Shown piece after piece: positions 52,190 to 60,814 of a stretch of DNA of 64,000 nt. The DNA lies in contig JAEPMA010000006.1 in the NCBI GenBank assembly GCA_017644185.1, positions 1 to 64,000 on the forward strand, written 5' to 3'. Source of the DNA: Rhodospirillales bacterium (GTDB lineage: Bacteria > Pseudomonadota > Alphaproteobacteria > Rhodospirillales > Casp-alpha2). Under the pieces are notes generated by a model. That model worked only from the letters and a program-made list of their open reading frames with translations, ran no database searches and was not told the DNA's origin. Positions within the stretch are counted from its first letter, which is position 1, and each line of letters opens with the position of its first letter. A program made the position numbers and the translations under genes.

Positions 52190-53320
52190 TCAGGCCGCCG
52201 CCGGACGTCCGGTCTGGACGTTCATTTCCTTGAGAACGGCTTCGATGACGGCCAGTGCACCGTGCATCTCGTCGGCGCCCAAAGCGCCGATGCAGCCGAT
52301 TCGGAAAGACGGTGCGACGGTCAGTTTCCCGGGATAAATGATGTAACCCTGATCCTTGAGGCGGTCGTAGAACGCCTCGAAGTCGAAGTTCGGGTCTTCG
52401 GGCATCTTGAAGGTGACGATGATCGGTGCCTGCAGGTTATCGGGCAGGAGCGTCTCGAAGCCGAGTTTGCGCATACCCGAAATCAGGATGTCGCGATTCT
52501 CGGTATAGCGCTTGAAGCGGCCGGCGATCCCACCGGCCTTTTTGAACTGCTCGATAGCGCTGTCGAAGGCGACGATCACGTGGGTCGGCGGGGTGAAGCG
52601 CCACTGGGCGTTCTTTTCCATCGCCGTCCATTGATCGTAGAGATCGAGACTGAGCGCGTGGGCATTGCCCTTGCAACCTTCGAGCACCGATTTGCGGATC
52701 AAGGCGAACCCCATGCCCGGGACACCCTCGAGGCATTTGTTCGAAGACGCCATGACGGCGTCGAAGGTGATCTTCTTCGCATCGAGTTCGATGGCGCCGA
52801 AGGCGCTCATGGCGTCGATGATCAGGCTCTTGCCGTGTTTTTCGCAGACATTCGCGATGTCGGCGATCGGGTTGAGAATGCCCGACGTGGTTTCGCAGTG
52901 AACCGCGAGGACGTGGGTGATCGCCTTGTCGGCGCCGAGCATCTTATCCAGCTCAGCCATGTCGGGCGGGGTGTCTTCCGGCGTTTCGTAAACGGTGCAG
53001 GCGCGTCCCGCGTAGGACAGGATTTTCACCATCCGGTGGCCATAAGCACCGTTGATCAGGATCAGCGCCTTGCCGTCTTTGGGAATTACGGTCCCCAACG
53101 TCGCTTCGACGGCAAAGGTGCCGCTGCCCTGCACCGGAACACATACATGCGTGTCCGCTGCATTGGCGATGTCCAGAAGGCTTCGGCGCATCCGCGCGTT
53201 GGTTTCGATGAAGGTGGCGTCGCGCGAACCCCAGTCATGCAGCATGGCCTGTTTGGTTTCGTCGCTGGTGGTCAGGGGGCCGGGCGTGAGTAGCCAGGGA
53301 TCACGATCTGAGGTCGTCAT
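52190..53320 (-). CDS. phnW: 2-aminoethylphosphonate-pyruvate transaminase PhnW
   Basis: The protein has 376 residues of class V PLP aminotransferases. The PLP lysine is K195 (SSNKCLEGVPG); in P. aeruginosa PhnW it is K194. Substrate-loop features LLTPGPLTTSDE, VQGSGTFAVEATLG and DAMSAFGAIE are family-typical. It transfers the amino group of AEP to pyruvate, giving phosphonoacetaldehyde and alanine. Its promoter region carries a candidate operator (53336-53357), so it may start a second transcript within the operon as well as being read from upstream. Confidence 0.95.
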   Translation of the reverse strand: MTTSDRDPWLLTPGPLTTSDETKQAMLHDWGSRDATFIETNARMRRSLLDIANAADTHVCVPVQGSGTFAVEATLGTVIPKDGKALILINGAYGHRMVKILSYAGRACTVYETPEDTPPDMAELDKMLGADKAITHVLAVHCETTSGILNPIADIANVCEKHGKSLIIDAMSAFGAIELDAKKITFDAVMASSNKCLEGVPGMGFALIRKSVLEGCKGNAHALSLDLYDQWTAMEKNAQWRFTPPTHVIVAFDSAIEQFKKAGGIAGRFKRYTENRDILISGMRKLGFETLLPDNLQAPIIVTFKMPEDPNFDFEAFYDRLKDQGYIIYPGKLTVAPSFRIGCIGALGADEMHGALAVIEAVLKEMNVQTGRPAAA

Positions 53321-53335
53321 GAGTGTCTCCGCGTT

Positions 53336-53386
53336 GTCTGTAACCGCGATTACGGACTTTATCGGTCAAAAACGGTCAAAAGTCCA
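53336..53386 (-). promoter_or_regulatory. Internal promoter of phnW with DeoR-type operator
   Basis: On the minus strand TGGACT (53381-53386) and GATAAA (53358-53363) are 17 bp apart. Immediately downstream is GTCCGTAA-TCGCGG-TTACAGAC (53336-53357), an inverted repeat with one mismatch that covers the predicted start site. Its core TTACGGAC also occurs twice near the deoR gene (57562-57573 and 57631-57642). Two direct copies of TTTTGACCG lie between the boxes. A repressor bound here would block the internal promoter. Confidence 0.5.
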
Positions 53387-53424
53387 CAAATAAAAAGCGA
53401 AAGTTTTTTTACGCCGGGCGTCGT

Positions 53425-55125
53425 TCAGCGTTTGCGCCAGGCCTGTGTGCGGCTCTGAATGCCGCGTGTCAGGATCATGTGCAGGAGCCGGACACCGGCC
53501 GCCGTGCAGACGATCATCATACCCATGGCGGCGGCGGGCGACTGGTCACCCGCATCGTCCATGTTGAGGACCGCGACGGAGGCGAGCGATGTGTCCGACG
53601 AATACAGGAACACCACCGCCGACACCGTGGTCATGGCGTTGACGAACAGATACATCGAGATGTCGAGGACCGCGGGCGTGCAGACGGGGACCGTGACCCG
53701 CCAGAAGGTCTTGTAGAAGGGCGCTTTCAGGGATTGCGAGACCGCCTCGAATTCCGGGTCCATCTGTTTCAAAGCCGTCACCGCAGATAAATGCGCGACG
53801 GTATAGAAGTGGGTGATCGTACAGATCACCAGGATCGGCATGGTGTGGTAGAGGAAATTCAGCGGATTGTCGGGGCTGTTGAAGAAAAAGACGTAGGCGA
53901 GGCCCAGCACCAGACCCGGCACCGCCATCGGCACCATGCAGAGTGCCTGCATCGCGGTGCGGCCTTGTTGGAAGCCGCGGCTTTTCTCGACCAGATACGC
54001 GCCGAAGAACACGATCGCTGTCCCGAAGATGGCGGTCCACGTCGCCAATTCGATGGAATTGTAATAGGAGTCCCAACCGCCGCCGTCCATCAGCTTGAAG
54101 TTATAGTGCTTGGTGGTCAGGCTCAGGTTATAGGGCCAGAACTTCACGACGGACGCGAAGGCGGCCATCGCGAGGATCGACAGGATGATGAAGCCGATCA
54201 GGCTGCAGAACGCCAGCATGATGCGGTCGAAGGCCTTGCTGGGTTTGGGCTGGAACGGTACCGCGCGTGCCGACAACAGGGCGACCTGCTTCCTCTGCAC
54301 GATGCGGTCGGCGATGAACGCGAACACGGCAGGGATCAGCAGCGCCATCGAAACGACGGCGCCCATTTGGAAGTCGTGGCGGCCGACGACCTGTTTATAG
54401 ACGTCGGTGGCGAGGACGTTGTATTGCCCGCCGACGACCTTCGGGACGCCGAAGTCGGTGATGATCAGGGTGAAGGCGACGAAGAACGCGGATACCAGTC
54501 CATAGCGCATGCTGGGGAGCGTCACCGTGAAGAACGTTTTGATCTTGCTGGCGCCCAGAACCTCGGACGCTTCGTAAAGGCGGGCGTCGCTCAGCGACAT
54601 GCTGATCAGCATGATCGTCATGACGTGGGGGAAGACGTAAAACACTTCCCCCATCACGATCCCGATGGGGCCGTATAATTCGGCGCCGAACAGCCATTCC
54701 TTGATGATCCCCTGGTTCCCGAAGAAGAACACCAAAGCGATCGCCGGCAACAGCGACGGCATCAGGATCGGCACCAGCGCAATGCCCTTGAACAGGCTCT
54801 TGAACGGCATGCACGACCGCGTCAGCGCATAAGCGTAGATAAACGCCACGAACATGACGATCACCGTCGCCATCAGCGTCACCTTGAAACTGTTTCCGAT
54901 GGACCACGAAAGCGCAGGCGTCGTCAGATAGGTGATGTAGTTCTTGAGCCCGATAAACTCGCCTTGCGCATTCTCGAAGCTCTTGGACAACAGTGCATAA
55001 AGCGGGAAGGCGATGCAGATCAGCAGATAGAGTGCGATCAAGATCATCGCGCCGCGCATGATCCAGTCGTCACGGCTGATTTTTGGTTTAACGATCGGGG
55101 CGGTGTTGGCGGCGGCCTCGCTCAT
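53425..55125 (-). CDS. AEP ABC transporter permease, fused two-domain (PhnU2/AepW type)
   Basis: The protein has 566 residues with two copies of the ABC permease region. The first half shows GNSFKVTLMATVIVMFVAF and EVLGASKIKTFFTVTLP (EAA-like loop); the second EAVSQSLKAPFYKTFWRVTVP. About twelve helices. The length and pairing with the ATPase and binding protein fit the putative AEP transporter permeases of the PhnU2/AepW class. It lies 9 bp after the ATPase gene and 104 bp before phnW. Substrate specificity rests on the operon. Confidence 0.9.
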   Translation of the reverse strand: MSEAAANTAPIVKPKISRDDWIMRGAMILIALYLLICIAFPLYALLSKSFENAQGEFIGLKNYITYLTTPALSWSIGNSFKVTLMATVIVMFVAFIYAYALTRSCMPFKSLFKGIALVPILMPSLLPAIALVFFFGNQGIIKEWLFGAELYGPIGIVMGEVFYVFPHVMTIMLISMSLSDARLYEASEVLGASKIKTFFTVTLPSMRYGLVSAFFVAFTLIITDFGVPKVVGGQYNVLATDVYKQVVGRHDFQMGAVVSMALLIPAVFAFIADRIVQRKQVALLSARAVPFQPKPSKAFDRIMLAFCSLIGFIILSILAMAAFASVVKFWPYNLSLTTKHYNFKLMDGGGWDSYYNSIELATWTAIFGTAIVFFGAYLVEKSRGFQQGRTAMQALCMVPMAVPGLVLGLAYVFFFNSPDNPLNFLYHTMPILVICTITHFYTVAHLSAVTALKQMDPEFEAVSQSLKAPFYKTFWRVTVPVCTPAVLDISMYLFVNAMTTVSAVVFLYSSDTSLASVAVLNMDDAGDQSPAAAMGMMIVCTAAGVRLLHMILTRGIQSRTQAWRKR

Positions 55126-55134
55126 ATCAGTCGA

Positions 55135-56226
55135 CTACCCCCGCGCCGGATAGACGTTCATATGCTCGGCGGGAAGCGCGACCTGGATCCTGCTACCGAC
55201 CGAGATGTCGATTTCACGCGCCCGTGCAACCGAAACGTCGATCATCAGGCTCGTATCGCCGCTGACCGGGTCGGTGTGCAAGCGGTGGAACGAGCCCAGG
55301 AACTCGACATGATGGATGCCGAGTTCGATCTGGTTCGGTGCGCCGTCGACACGGCTGCCGGTGAGCACGTCTTCGGGGCGGATGCACAACGTTACGTCCT
55401 GACCCGCGCTCAAATCCGGCGGGCTGGCGCTCAGTGAGACTTCGAAATTTCCGATCTGCGCCGAGGTCGGCGTCTGCAATTTCGCGTCGATGAAATTCGT
55501 CGTTCCGATAAAGTCTGCGACGAACGGAGACGCGGGGTGCGAATAGATATCGATGGGTGAGCCGACCTGCTCGATGACGCCATTATTCATAACGACGATC
55601 CGGTCGGCCATGGTCAGGGCTTCTTCCTGATCGTGGGTCACCATGATGGTGGTGACGCCGATCTGGTTTTGCAGTTCCTTGATTTCGTGGCGCAGCCGGG
55701 CGCGAACCTTGGCGTCCAGCGCGGATAACGGCTCATCGAGGAGCAAAAGCCCGGGTTCGGTCGCCAGCGCGCGGGCGAGGGCGACGCGCTGTTGCTGACC
55801 GCCCGATAGTTGGGCAGGATATTTGCGGCCCTGATCGGGCAGCCCCACCAGTTCCAGCAATTCCGCGACCCGCGTCTTGATGCGGTCCTGCGGGACTTTC
55901 TGATTCTCAAGACCATAAGCGACGTTTTTCTCGACCGTTAGGTTCGGGAACAGCGCGTAGGACTGAAAGACGATTCCGAAATCGCGGGACGACGGGGGCA
56001 GGTCGGAAATATCGCGGCCTTTCTGGAAAACCTGGCCGCTGGTCTGGATGTCCAGGCCGGCGATGGCGCGCAGGAGCGTGGTCTTGCCACACCCGGACGG
56101 GCCCAGAAAACAGACGAATTCCTTCTCAAAAACTTCAAGGGAGATGTCCTTGAGTGCCGTGAATTCGCCGAACTTCTTGGTGACGCCGACGATTTTCAGG
56201 TACGGCTCAGCCGTTTCCGATGCCAT
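55135..56226 (-). CDS. AEP ABC transporter ATP-binding protein (PhnT2/AepV type)
   Basis: The protein has 363 residues. Walker A GPSGCGKTT, signature LSGGQQQRVALARAL, Walker B LLLLDEPLSALD and the H-loop VTHDQEEAL are all intact. A C-terminal TOBE-like domain follows, as in ATPases of the spermidine/iron group. It powers the fused permease downstream. It starts 116 bp after the binding protein gene, with a hairpin in between that may reduce its expression relative to the binding protein. Confidence 0.93.
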   Translation of the reverse strand: MASETAEPYLKIVGVTKKFGEFTALKDISLEVFEKEFVCFLGPSGCGKTTLLRAIAGLDIQTSGQVFQKGRDISDLPPSSRDFGIVFQSYALFPNLTVEKNVAYGLENQKVPQDRIKTRVAELLELVGLPDQGRKYPAQLSGGQQQRVALARALATEPGLLLLDEPLSALDAKVRARLRHEIKELQNQIGVTTIMVTHDQEEALTMADRIVVMNNGVIEQVGSPIDIYSHPASPFVADFIGTTNFIDAKLQTPTSAQIGNFEVSLSASPPDLSAGQDVTLCIRPEDVLTGSRVDGAPNQIELGIHHVEFLGSFHRLHTDPVSGDTSLMIDVSVARAREIDISVGSRIQVALPAEHMNVYPARG

Positions 56227-56292
56227 GTATGCCCATCCCCCTCAGGTGAGGCTGAATACGATAAACGAATAATGTGACAATTTAAACGGATT

Positions 56293-56317
56293 GCCCCGAG
56301 CGAATGTCGCTCGGGGC
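56293..56317 (-). terminator. Hairpin after the AEP binding-protein gene
   Basis: GCCCCGAGCGA (56293-56303) pairs with TCGCTCGGGGC (56307-56317) through a 3-nt loop, 25 bp after the binding-protein stop. No proper U tract follows on the minus strand, so it is more likely a partial terminator or 3'-stabilising stem, of the kind often found after binding-protein genes to raise their level over the membrane subunits. Confidence 0.6.
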
Positions 56318-56342
56318 TCTCCAGTTCAGATAACCGTACCCG

Positions 56343-57380
56343 TTACTTCGGGTCGGATTTGCTGTCGTAGCGCTTCCGCCATTCGTCGAGAATGCGGATG
56401 CGGTTCTTGGCCGCCCAGGCAAAATCGTTCTGGATCATTTTGCCCTCGATCCCGGCCGGGAAGTTTTCGACCGGCTTCGATTTGCCGACCATGGACACAA
56501 CGGCATAGGACTCGTTGTACATCTTCATGGCGGTTTCGCTGATCGACCAGTCGGCCAGCTTCTTGGCGGCGTCCAGCTTCTTGGTGTTGTGGACGATGGC
56601 GAAGGACTCCAGGTCCCAGCCCACGCCCGGCGACGGTGCGATCACCTCAAGCGGCGCACCTTCGGACTTCGACTTGGCACCACGGTAGGCGAACGAAACG
56701 CCGATAGCGGTTTCACCACGGGCCGCCAGTTTGCACGGCGCGGAACCGGAGTGCGTATAGCGCGAGATGTTCTCGTGCAGGGCATCCATGTATTTCCACG
56801 CTTCGTCCTCGCCCATCATCTGCATCCAGCTGGAGACGTCGAGGAAGCCGGTGCCCGACGAGTTCGGGTTCGGCATGATGACGTGGCCCTTGTAAACCGG
56901 CTTGGTCAGATCGGTCCAATCGGTCGGGATCGGCAGGTTGGCTTTCTTGGCTTCGATGGTGTTGTAGCAGACCGACGCAATCCACGCGCGCTGGCCGACC
57001 CATTGCGGGGCCTTGTTGACGGTGTCGTAGAATTTCTTGTCGATCTTATCGAGGCCCTTGGGCGCATACCCCTGGAAGTAACCTTCGTTACCCAGCAGCA
57101 TCAGGCTGGTGGCGGCGAGCCCCCAGACGACATCGGCCTGCGGGTTGTCTTTTTCGGCCATCAGCTTGGACGTCACGATCCCGGTGGAATCACGAATCCA
57201 GTTGATGGTAATGCCGGGGTTGTCGCTCTCGAAGGCTTTCTTGAAGCCCGCGAGTTCGTCGGCCTCGACGGCGGTGTAGACGGTCAGTTCGACCGCTTTC
57301 GCCGGTGCCGCGGCGAAAAGGCCGAGCGCCGCGATCCCGAACGTCGCGCTTTTAATAAATTTAGAGAATCCTGCATTCAT
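56343..57380 (-). CDS. AEP ABC transporter substrate-binding protein (PhnS2/AepX type)
   Basis: The protein has 345 residues from the ATG at 57380, following AGGAGT; the frame to 57419 includes non-coding codons. A signal peptide (about 1-29, ending in AKAVE) leads a class of iron/spermidine-type binding protein. VYTAVEADELAGFKKAF, WGLAATSLMLLGNEGYFQGY and PNSSGTGFLDVSSW are visible. It would deliver AEP in the periplasm. Assignment depends on linkage to phnW-phnA-phnY. It is first in the operon and divergent from deoR. Confidence 0.9.
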   Translation of the reverse strand: MNAGFSKFIKSATFGIAALGLFAAAPAKAVELTVYTAVEADELAGFKKAFESDNPGITINWIRDSTGIVTSKLMAEKDNPQADVVWGLAATSLMLLGNEGYFQGYAPKGLDKIDKKFYDTVNKAPQWVGQRAWIASVCYNTIEAKKANLPIPTDWTDLTKPVYKGHVIMPNPNSSGTGFLDVSSWMQMMGEDEAWKYMDALHENISRYTHSGSAPCKLAARGETAIGVSFAYRGAKSKSEGAPLEVIAPSPGVGWDLESFAIVHNTKKLDAAKKLADWSISETAMKMYNESYAVVSMVGKSKPVENFPAGIEGKMIQNDFAWAAKNRIRILDEWRKRYDSKSDPK

Positions 57381-57422
57381 TATTGGTACTCCTAGCTCCC
57401 TGGTTGCAGCATCAATCAATCG

Positions 57423-57452
57423 ATCAAACAGTCACAAAGCCACTAGTGTCAA
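57423..57452 (-). promoter_or_regulatory. Promoter of the AEP operon
   Basis: On the minus strand a consensus TTGACA (57447-57452) is followed after 18 bp by TTTGAT (57423-57428), about 45 bp before the start of the binding-protein gene. This is the best promoter match in the 321-bp deoR intergenic region. Confidence 0.5.
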
Positions 57453-57561
57453 CAAAAGCGGTCATGCCGTTCTAGCGTCAGATGGATTGGAATCCTCACC
57501 CATTGATGGTTTGAGAGGCAATTTGTTGGTTCGTTGCCATTACGTCGAAAGCTTAGCCAAT

Positions 57562-57642
57562 CCTGTCCGTAAACGATAGGGATAATTCGAACTGTAAAGA
57601 AGGTTTGAAGTCCGGGGCTGGGTGGGCTTATTTACGGACAGG
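57562..57642. promoter_or_regulatory. Pair of inverted 12-bp operator candidates upstream of deoR
   Basis: CCTGTCCGTAAA (57562-57573) and its exact reverse complement TTTACGGACAGG (57631-57642) lie 57 bp apart in the region between the AEP operon and the DeoR gene. GATAAT (57581-57586) between them may be the deoR -10. The same core TTACGGAC recurs at phnW. DeoR proteins often bind spaced sites and loop DNA, so these are candidate binding sites. The rest of the 57381-57701 gap has no gene. Confidence 0.55.
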
Positions 57643-57701
57643 CAAATCCGGGGGAACGCGCGGGAATGGCGCGTTGCGGTTCAACGGGGGGACCGGAAAC
57701 C

Positions 57702-58466
57702 ATGCTGGCAGAAGAACGCCGCGCGAGAATTCTGGAATTCGTCAATGAACGGGGCTCGGTGTCGGTCAGCGACCTTCATCGCCGTCTCAAAGTCTCGCAA
57801 GAGACAATCCGCCGCGACATCACCAAGCTGGCACAGGAATCCCGGTTGCGTAAAACGCATGGCGGGGCACTAGCGCTGGATCATTCGGAACCTGTTTTTG
57901 ATGAACGGATGGCCGTTAACATCGAAGGCAAGCGCGCGATCGGCCGGATCGCCGCGGAAATGGTAACGGATGATTCGACGCTTCTCATCGATTCCGGGAC
58001 GACGACGCTGTGTCTCGCCGAGAACCTGCTCGAACGCCGCCGTTTGACGGTTTACACCAACGACATCCACATCGCGCAGCGTCTTGCGGGGCGCAACGAC
58101 AATAAGGTCTATTTGACGGGTGGCGAGGTTTTGGCCAGCGAAGGCGCCCTGGTCGGCCGTGATGCGACGGCGATGCTGGCGAACTATTATCCAGATTTCG
58201 TCTTCGTCGGCGCTGCGGCATTCGCGACGCAGCCGTTCCTGATGGACTACACCCGCGACGCGGCGGAGCTTCGGTCCCAGATGCTGTCACAGGGCCGGAC
58301 CAAGGTCGTGCTCGTCGATCACACCAAATTCGGGCGGACGGCACCGGTCAAGGTGGGGGGATTGGAAGATGTGGATATCATCATCACCGACATCGCCCTC
58401 AAGGGGGATATCAAAGACGGCCTTGCCAAACTCAACGCCGAAATTCTGATCGCCGAAGACGTCTGA
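57702..58466 (+). CDS. DeoR-family transcriptional regulator of the AEP operon
   Basis: The protein has 254 residues from the ATG at 57702, with GGAAACC just ahead; the longer frame from 57666 is rejected. It has the DeoR N-terminal helix-turn-helix (RRARILEFVNERGSVSVSDL, VSQETIRRDITKL) and C-terminal effector domain with DSGTTTLCLAE and GGEVLASEGALVG. The family normally senses sugar phosphates. Being divergent from the AEP transport operon and beside spaced operator candidates, it probably controls that operon and itself. AEP operons more often use LysR or GntR regulators. A phosphonate such as AEP is a guessable effector. Confidence 0.9.
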   Translation: MLAEERRARILEFVNERGSVSVSDLHRRLKVSQETIRRDITKLAQESRLRKTHGGALALDHSEPVFDERMAVNIEGKRAIGRIAAEMVTDDSTLLIDSGTTTLCLAENLLERRRLTVYTNDIHIAQRLAGRNDNKVYLTGGEVLASEGALVGRDATAMLANYYPDFVFVGAAAFATQPFLMDYTRDAAELRSQMLSQGRTKVVLVDHTKFGRTAPVKVGGLEDVDIIITDIALKGDIKDGLAKLNAEILIAEDV

Positions 58467-58488
58467 TCTCTCTCATTGGGTTTCGACA

Positions 58489-58580
58489 TGCTTCGAGATG
58501 GACACATCGCGTCCTCCTCAGCATGAGGGTGCTGTTTTGAGGTTCTCATCCTGAGGAGGCCGTAAGGCCGTCTCGAAGGA
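58489..58580. repeat. Intergenic repeat C (TTCGAGA...TCTCGAA, CCTCAGGATGAGG type)
   Basis: CTTCGAGA (58491-58498) and TCTCGAAG (58571-58578) are complementary ends. Inside, CCTCCTCAGCATGAGG (58513-58528) faces CTCATCCTGAGGAGG (58545-58559). The GGCCGTAAGGCC loop (58558-58569) forms a third small hairpin. Many alphaproteobacterial genomes have such CTTCGAGACGGC...CCTCAGGATGAGG repeats. It lies between convergent deoR and the SDR gene. Confidence 0.7.
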
Positions 58581-58596
58581 TCAATGGCGAGGCACG

Positions 58597-59316
58597 TTAT
58601 TCTTCCGGCTCGGCGGTGATCATCTCGCCGTTCAGATCGCATTCCGCCGAACCCAGTTTGACGAATTCGTGGGCGATGCTTTCCGGTGTCTTCAACTTAT
58701 TCGGATCCTCGCCGGGCATGGCGGCGGCCCGCATCCCGGTCCGGGTTGCGCCCGGGTTGAGGATGTTGACCTTCATATTCGTCTTGCCGATCTCCTCGGC
58801 GTAGGTCCGGACCATCATGTCGAGGCCTGCCTTCGATACGGCATAGGCGCTCCAGAAGGCGCGTGGAATATGCCCGACGACGGACGTCACATAAATCGAA
58901 CGGCCGCTGTCGGACGCGCGTAAAAGCGGGTCCATCGAGCGGAGCAGGCGGAAGCACGACGTCAGGTTGACGTTCATGACCTCATCCCAAACCTTCGGGT
59001 CGAGCTGGTGCATCGGCGTCAACACACCCAACAGCCCGGCATTGGCGACGAGCGTGTCGAGCCGGCCGAAACGCTCGTAGATCGCGGCGCCCACCTTGTC
59101 GATGGCGTCGTGGTTTTTCAGATCGAGGGGCAGAAGGGTCGCCTCGACGCCGGTTTCGGCGCGGATCTCGTCGTCCAGCTCCTCGAGTGCGCCCTGGGTG
59201 CGGGCGACGAGGATCGGGTGCGCACCCTCTTGGGCGAAACGCTTGGCAACGGCGCGGCCGATGCCGCGCGATGCGCCCGTGATCAGGGCGATGCGACCCT
59301 CAAGTTTCTTTGACAT
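58597..59316 (-). CDS. Short-chain dehydrogenase/reductase (SDR)
   Basis: The protein has 239 residues of classical SDR. The NAD(P) site GASRGIGRAVAKR, NAGLLG, catalytic serine region TSVVGH and Y-x3-K in SAYAVSKAGLD are intact. Many SDRs reduce keto groups in lipid or secondary metabolism. It is 14 bp after purF and probably read with it, an arrangement seen next to purF in other alphaproteobacteria. Substrate unknown. Confidence 0.92.
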   Translation of the reverse strand: MSKKLEGRIALITGASRGIGRAVAKRFAQEGAHPILVARTQGALEELDDEIRAETGVEATLLPLDLKNHDAIDKVGAAIYERFGRLDTLVANAGLLGVLTPMHQLDPKVWDEVMNVNLTSCFRLLRSMDPLLRASDSGRSIYVTSVVGHIPRAFWSAYAVSKAGLDMMVRTYAEEIGKTNMKVNILNPGATRTGMRAAAMPGEDPNKLKTPESIAHEFVKLGSAECDLNGEMITAEPEE

Positions 59317-59330
59317 TGAAGATTCCCCGT

Positions 59331-60791
59331 TCAGTCCCGTTCGGCGAGAAGCGACAGCTGTCTCGGCAGACCACCACCTTCACGATCGACCAGCGGGATC
59401 GGATAATCGCCGGTGAAGCACGCGTCGCAGTACTGCGGCATTTCCGTGTCCCGGCGGGCTTCCCCAACGGCGCGGTAGAGGCCGTCGATGGAGATGAAGG
59501 CGAGGCTGTCGACACCGATAATATCGGCCATCTGCTGGACGTCGTGTTGTGCCGCCATCAGCTGTTCGCGCTCCGGCGTGTCGATCCCGTAGAAGCAGGA
59601 ATGCGTCGTCGGCGGCGACGAAATGCGCATGTGGACCTCGGTCGCGCCGGCGGCGCGGACCATCTCGACGATCTTGGTCGACGTCGTGCCCCGGACGATG
59701 GAATCGTCGACCAGCACGACGCGCTTGCCCTTGATCGAACCCTGGTTGGCGTTGTGCTTCAACCTGACACCCAGGTGCCGGATTTGCGCGGTGGGCTCGA
59801 TGAACGTCCGGCCGACGTAGTGGTTGCGGATGATGCCGAGTTCGAAAGGAATGTCGGATTGTTGGGCGTATCCGATGGCCGACGGCACGCCGCTGTCCGG
59901 CACGGGGACGATCACGTCGGCGGGGACGCTGCTCTCTCTCGCCAACTCGCGGCCAATGTTCTTGCGGACGGCATAAACATGGCGGCCTTCGATGTTGCTG
60001 TCGGGGCGCGCGAAGTAGATGTATTCGAAAATGCAGAAGCGGCGTGGCTTCTTGGAGAACGGCTTCAACGAATGCAGGCCGTTTTCGTCGATGATGACGA
60101 TCTCGCCCGGATCGACGTCACGGACGAACTTGGCGCCCAGGATATCCAGCGCGCAGGTTTCCGACGTCATGATGTAGGCATCGCCCAGGCGGCCGATCAC
60201 GAGCGGACGAACTCCGTAAGGATCGCGGACGCCGATCAGTTTCTTGCCCGACATGGCGACGAGGGAGAACGCACCCTCAAGTTGAGAAATGGCGTCCGTC
60301 AGGCGGTCGACGACGCGGCCGTATTCGCTGCGCGCGATCAGATGGATGATGGTTTCGGTATCGCTGGTGGACTGAAAAATACTGCCGCGCTCGATAAGGG
60401 CGCGGCGTACAGCGTAGGCATTCGTGAGGTTGCCGTTGTGAGCGACGGCGAGGCCGCCGAACTTGAACTCCGCAAACAACGGCTGGACGTTGCGGATCAC
60501 CGTGTCGCCGGAGGTCGAATATCGGACATGGCCGATGGCGACGTTGCCGGGAAGTTGCGAGATCACTTCTTCGGAGGAGAAGTTGTCTCCGACAAGGCCG
60601 AGTGCGCGGTGGCTGTGGAACTGTTCTCCGTCGTAGGACACGATCCCGACCGCTTCCTGGCCGCGGTGCTGCAGGGCATGAAGCCCGAGCGCGGTATGTG
60701 CGGCGGCATCGATATGCCCGTAGATGCCGAACAGGCCGCATTCCTCATGGGGATGGTCATCGTCGAGGGATGGGTCAAAAGAACTCGTCAT
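59331..60791 (-). CDS. purF: Amidophosphoribosyltransferase PurF
   Basis: The protein has 486 residues from the ATG at 60791, which follows AGGA by eight bases; the frame to 60818 is an extension. An N-terminal glutaminase domain has its Cys (EECGLFGIYGH, C18) to be exposed by removal of a short propeptide. The PRPP site VVLVDDSIVRGTT is in the C-terminal half. It makes 5-phosphoribosylamine from PRPP and glutamine, the first step of purine synthesis. It sits 23 bp after cvpA. Confidence 0.95.
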   Translation of the reverse strand: MTSSFDPSLDDDHPHEECGLFGIYGHIDAAAHTALGLHALQHRGQEAVGIVSYDGEQFHSHRALGLVGDNFSSEEVISQLPGNVAIGHVRYSTSGDTVIRNVQPLFAEFKFGGLAVAHNGNLTNAYAVRRALIERGSIFQSTSDTETIIHLIARSEYGRVVDRLTDAISQLEGAFSLVAMSGKKLIGVRDPYGVRPLVIGRLGDAYIMTSETCALDILGAKFVRDVDPGEIVIIDENGLHSLKPFSKKPRRFCIFEYIYFARPDSNIEGRHVYAVRKNIGRELARESSVPADVIVPVPDSGVPSAIGYAQQSDIPFELGIIRNHYVGRTFIEPTAQIRHLGVRLKHNANQGSIKGKRVVLVDDSIVRGTTSTKIVEMVRAAGATEVHMRISSPPTTHSCFYGIDTPEREQLMAAQHDVQQMADIIGVDSLAFISIDGLYRAVGEARRDTEMPQYCDACFTGDYPIPLVDREGGGLPRQLSLLAERD

Positions 60792-60814
60792 GGCGGGCAT
60801 CCTAGCGTTTCCGT

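Noticed and set aside
51080-53293. 737-codon plus-strand frame across phnA and phnW
   Set aside because: It covers two genes with clear active sites on the other strand and has no known domain; typical GC-rich antisense frame.
53361-53383. Tandem TTTTGACCG copies ahead of phnW as the main regulatory site
   Set aside because: They lie within the spacer between the proposed -35 and -10 and do not recur at the operon promoter, unlike TTACGGAC; kept only as a note.
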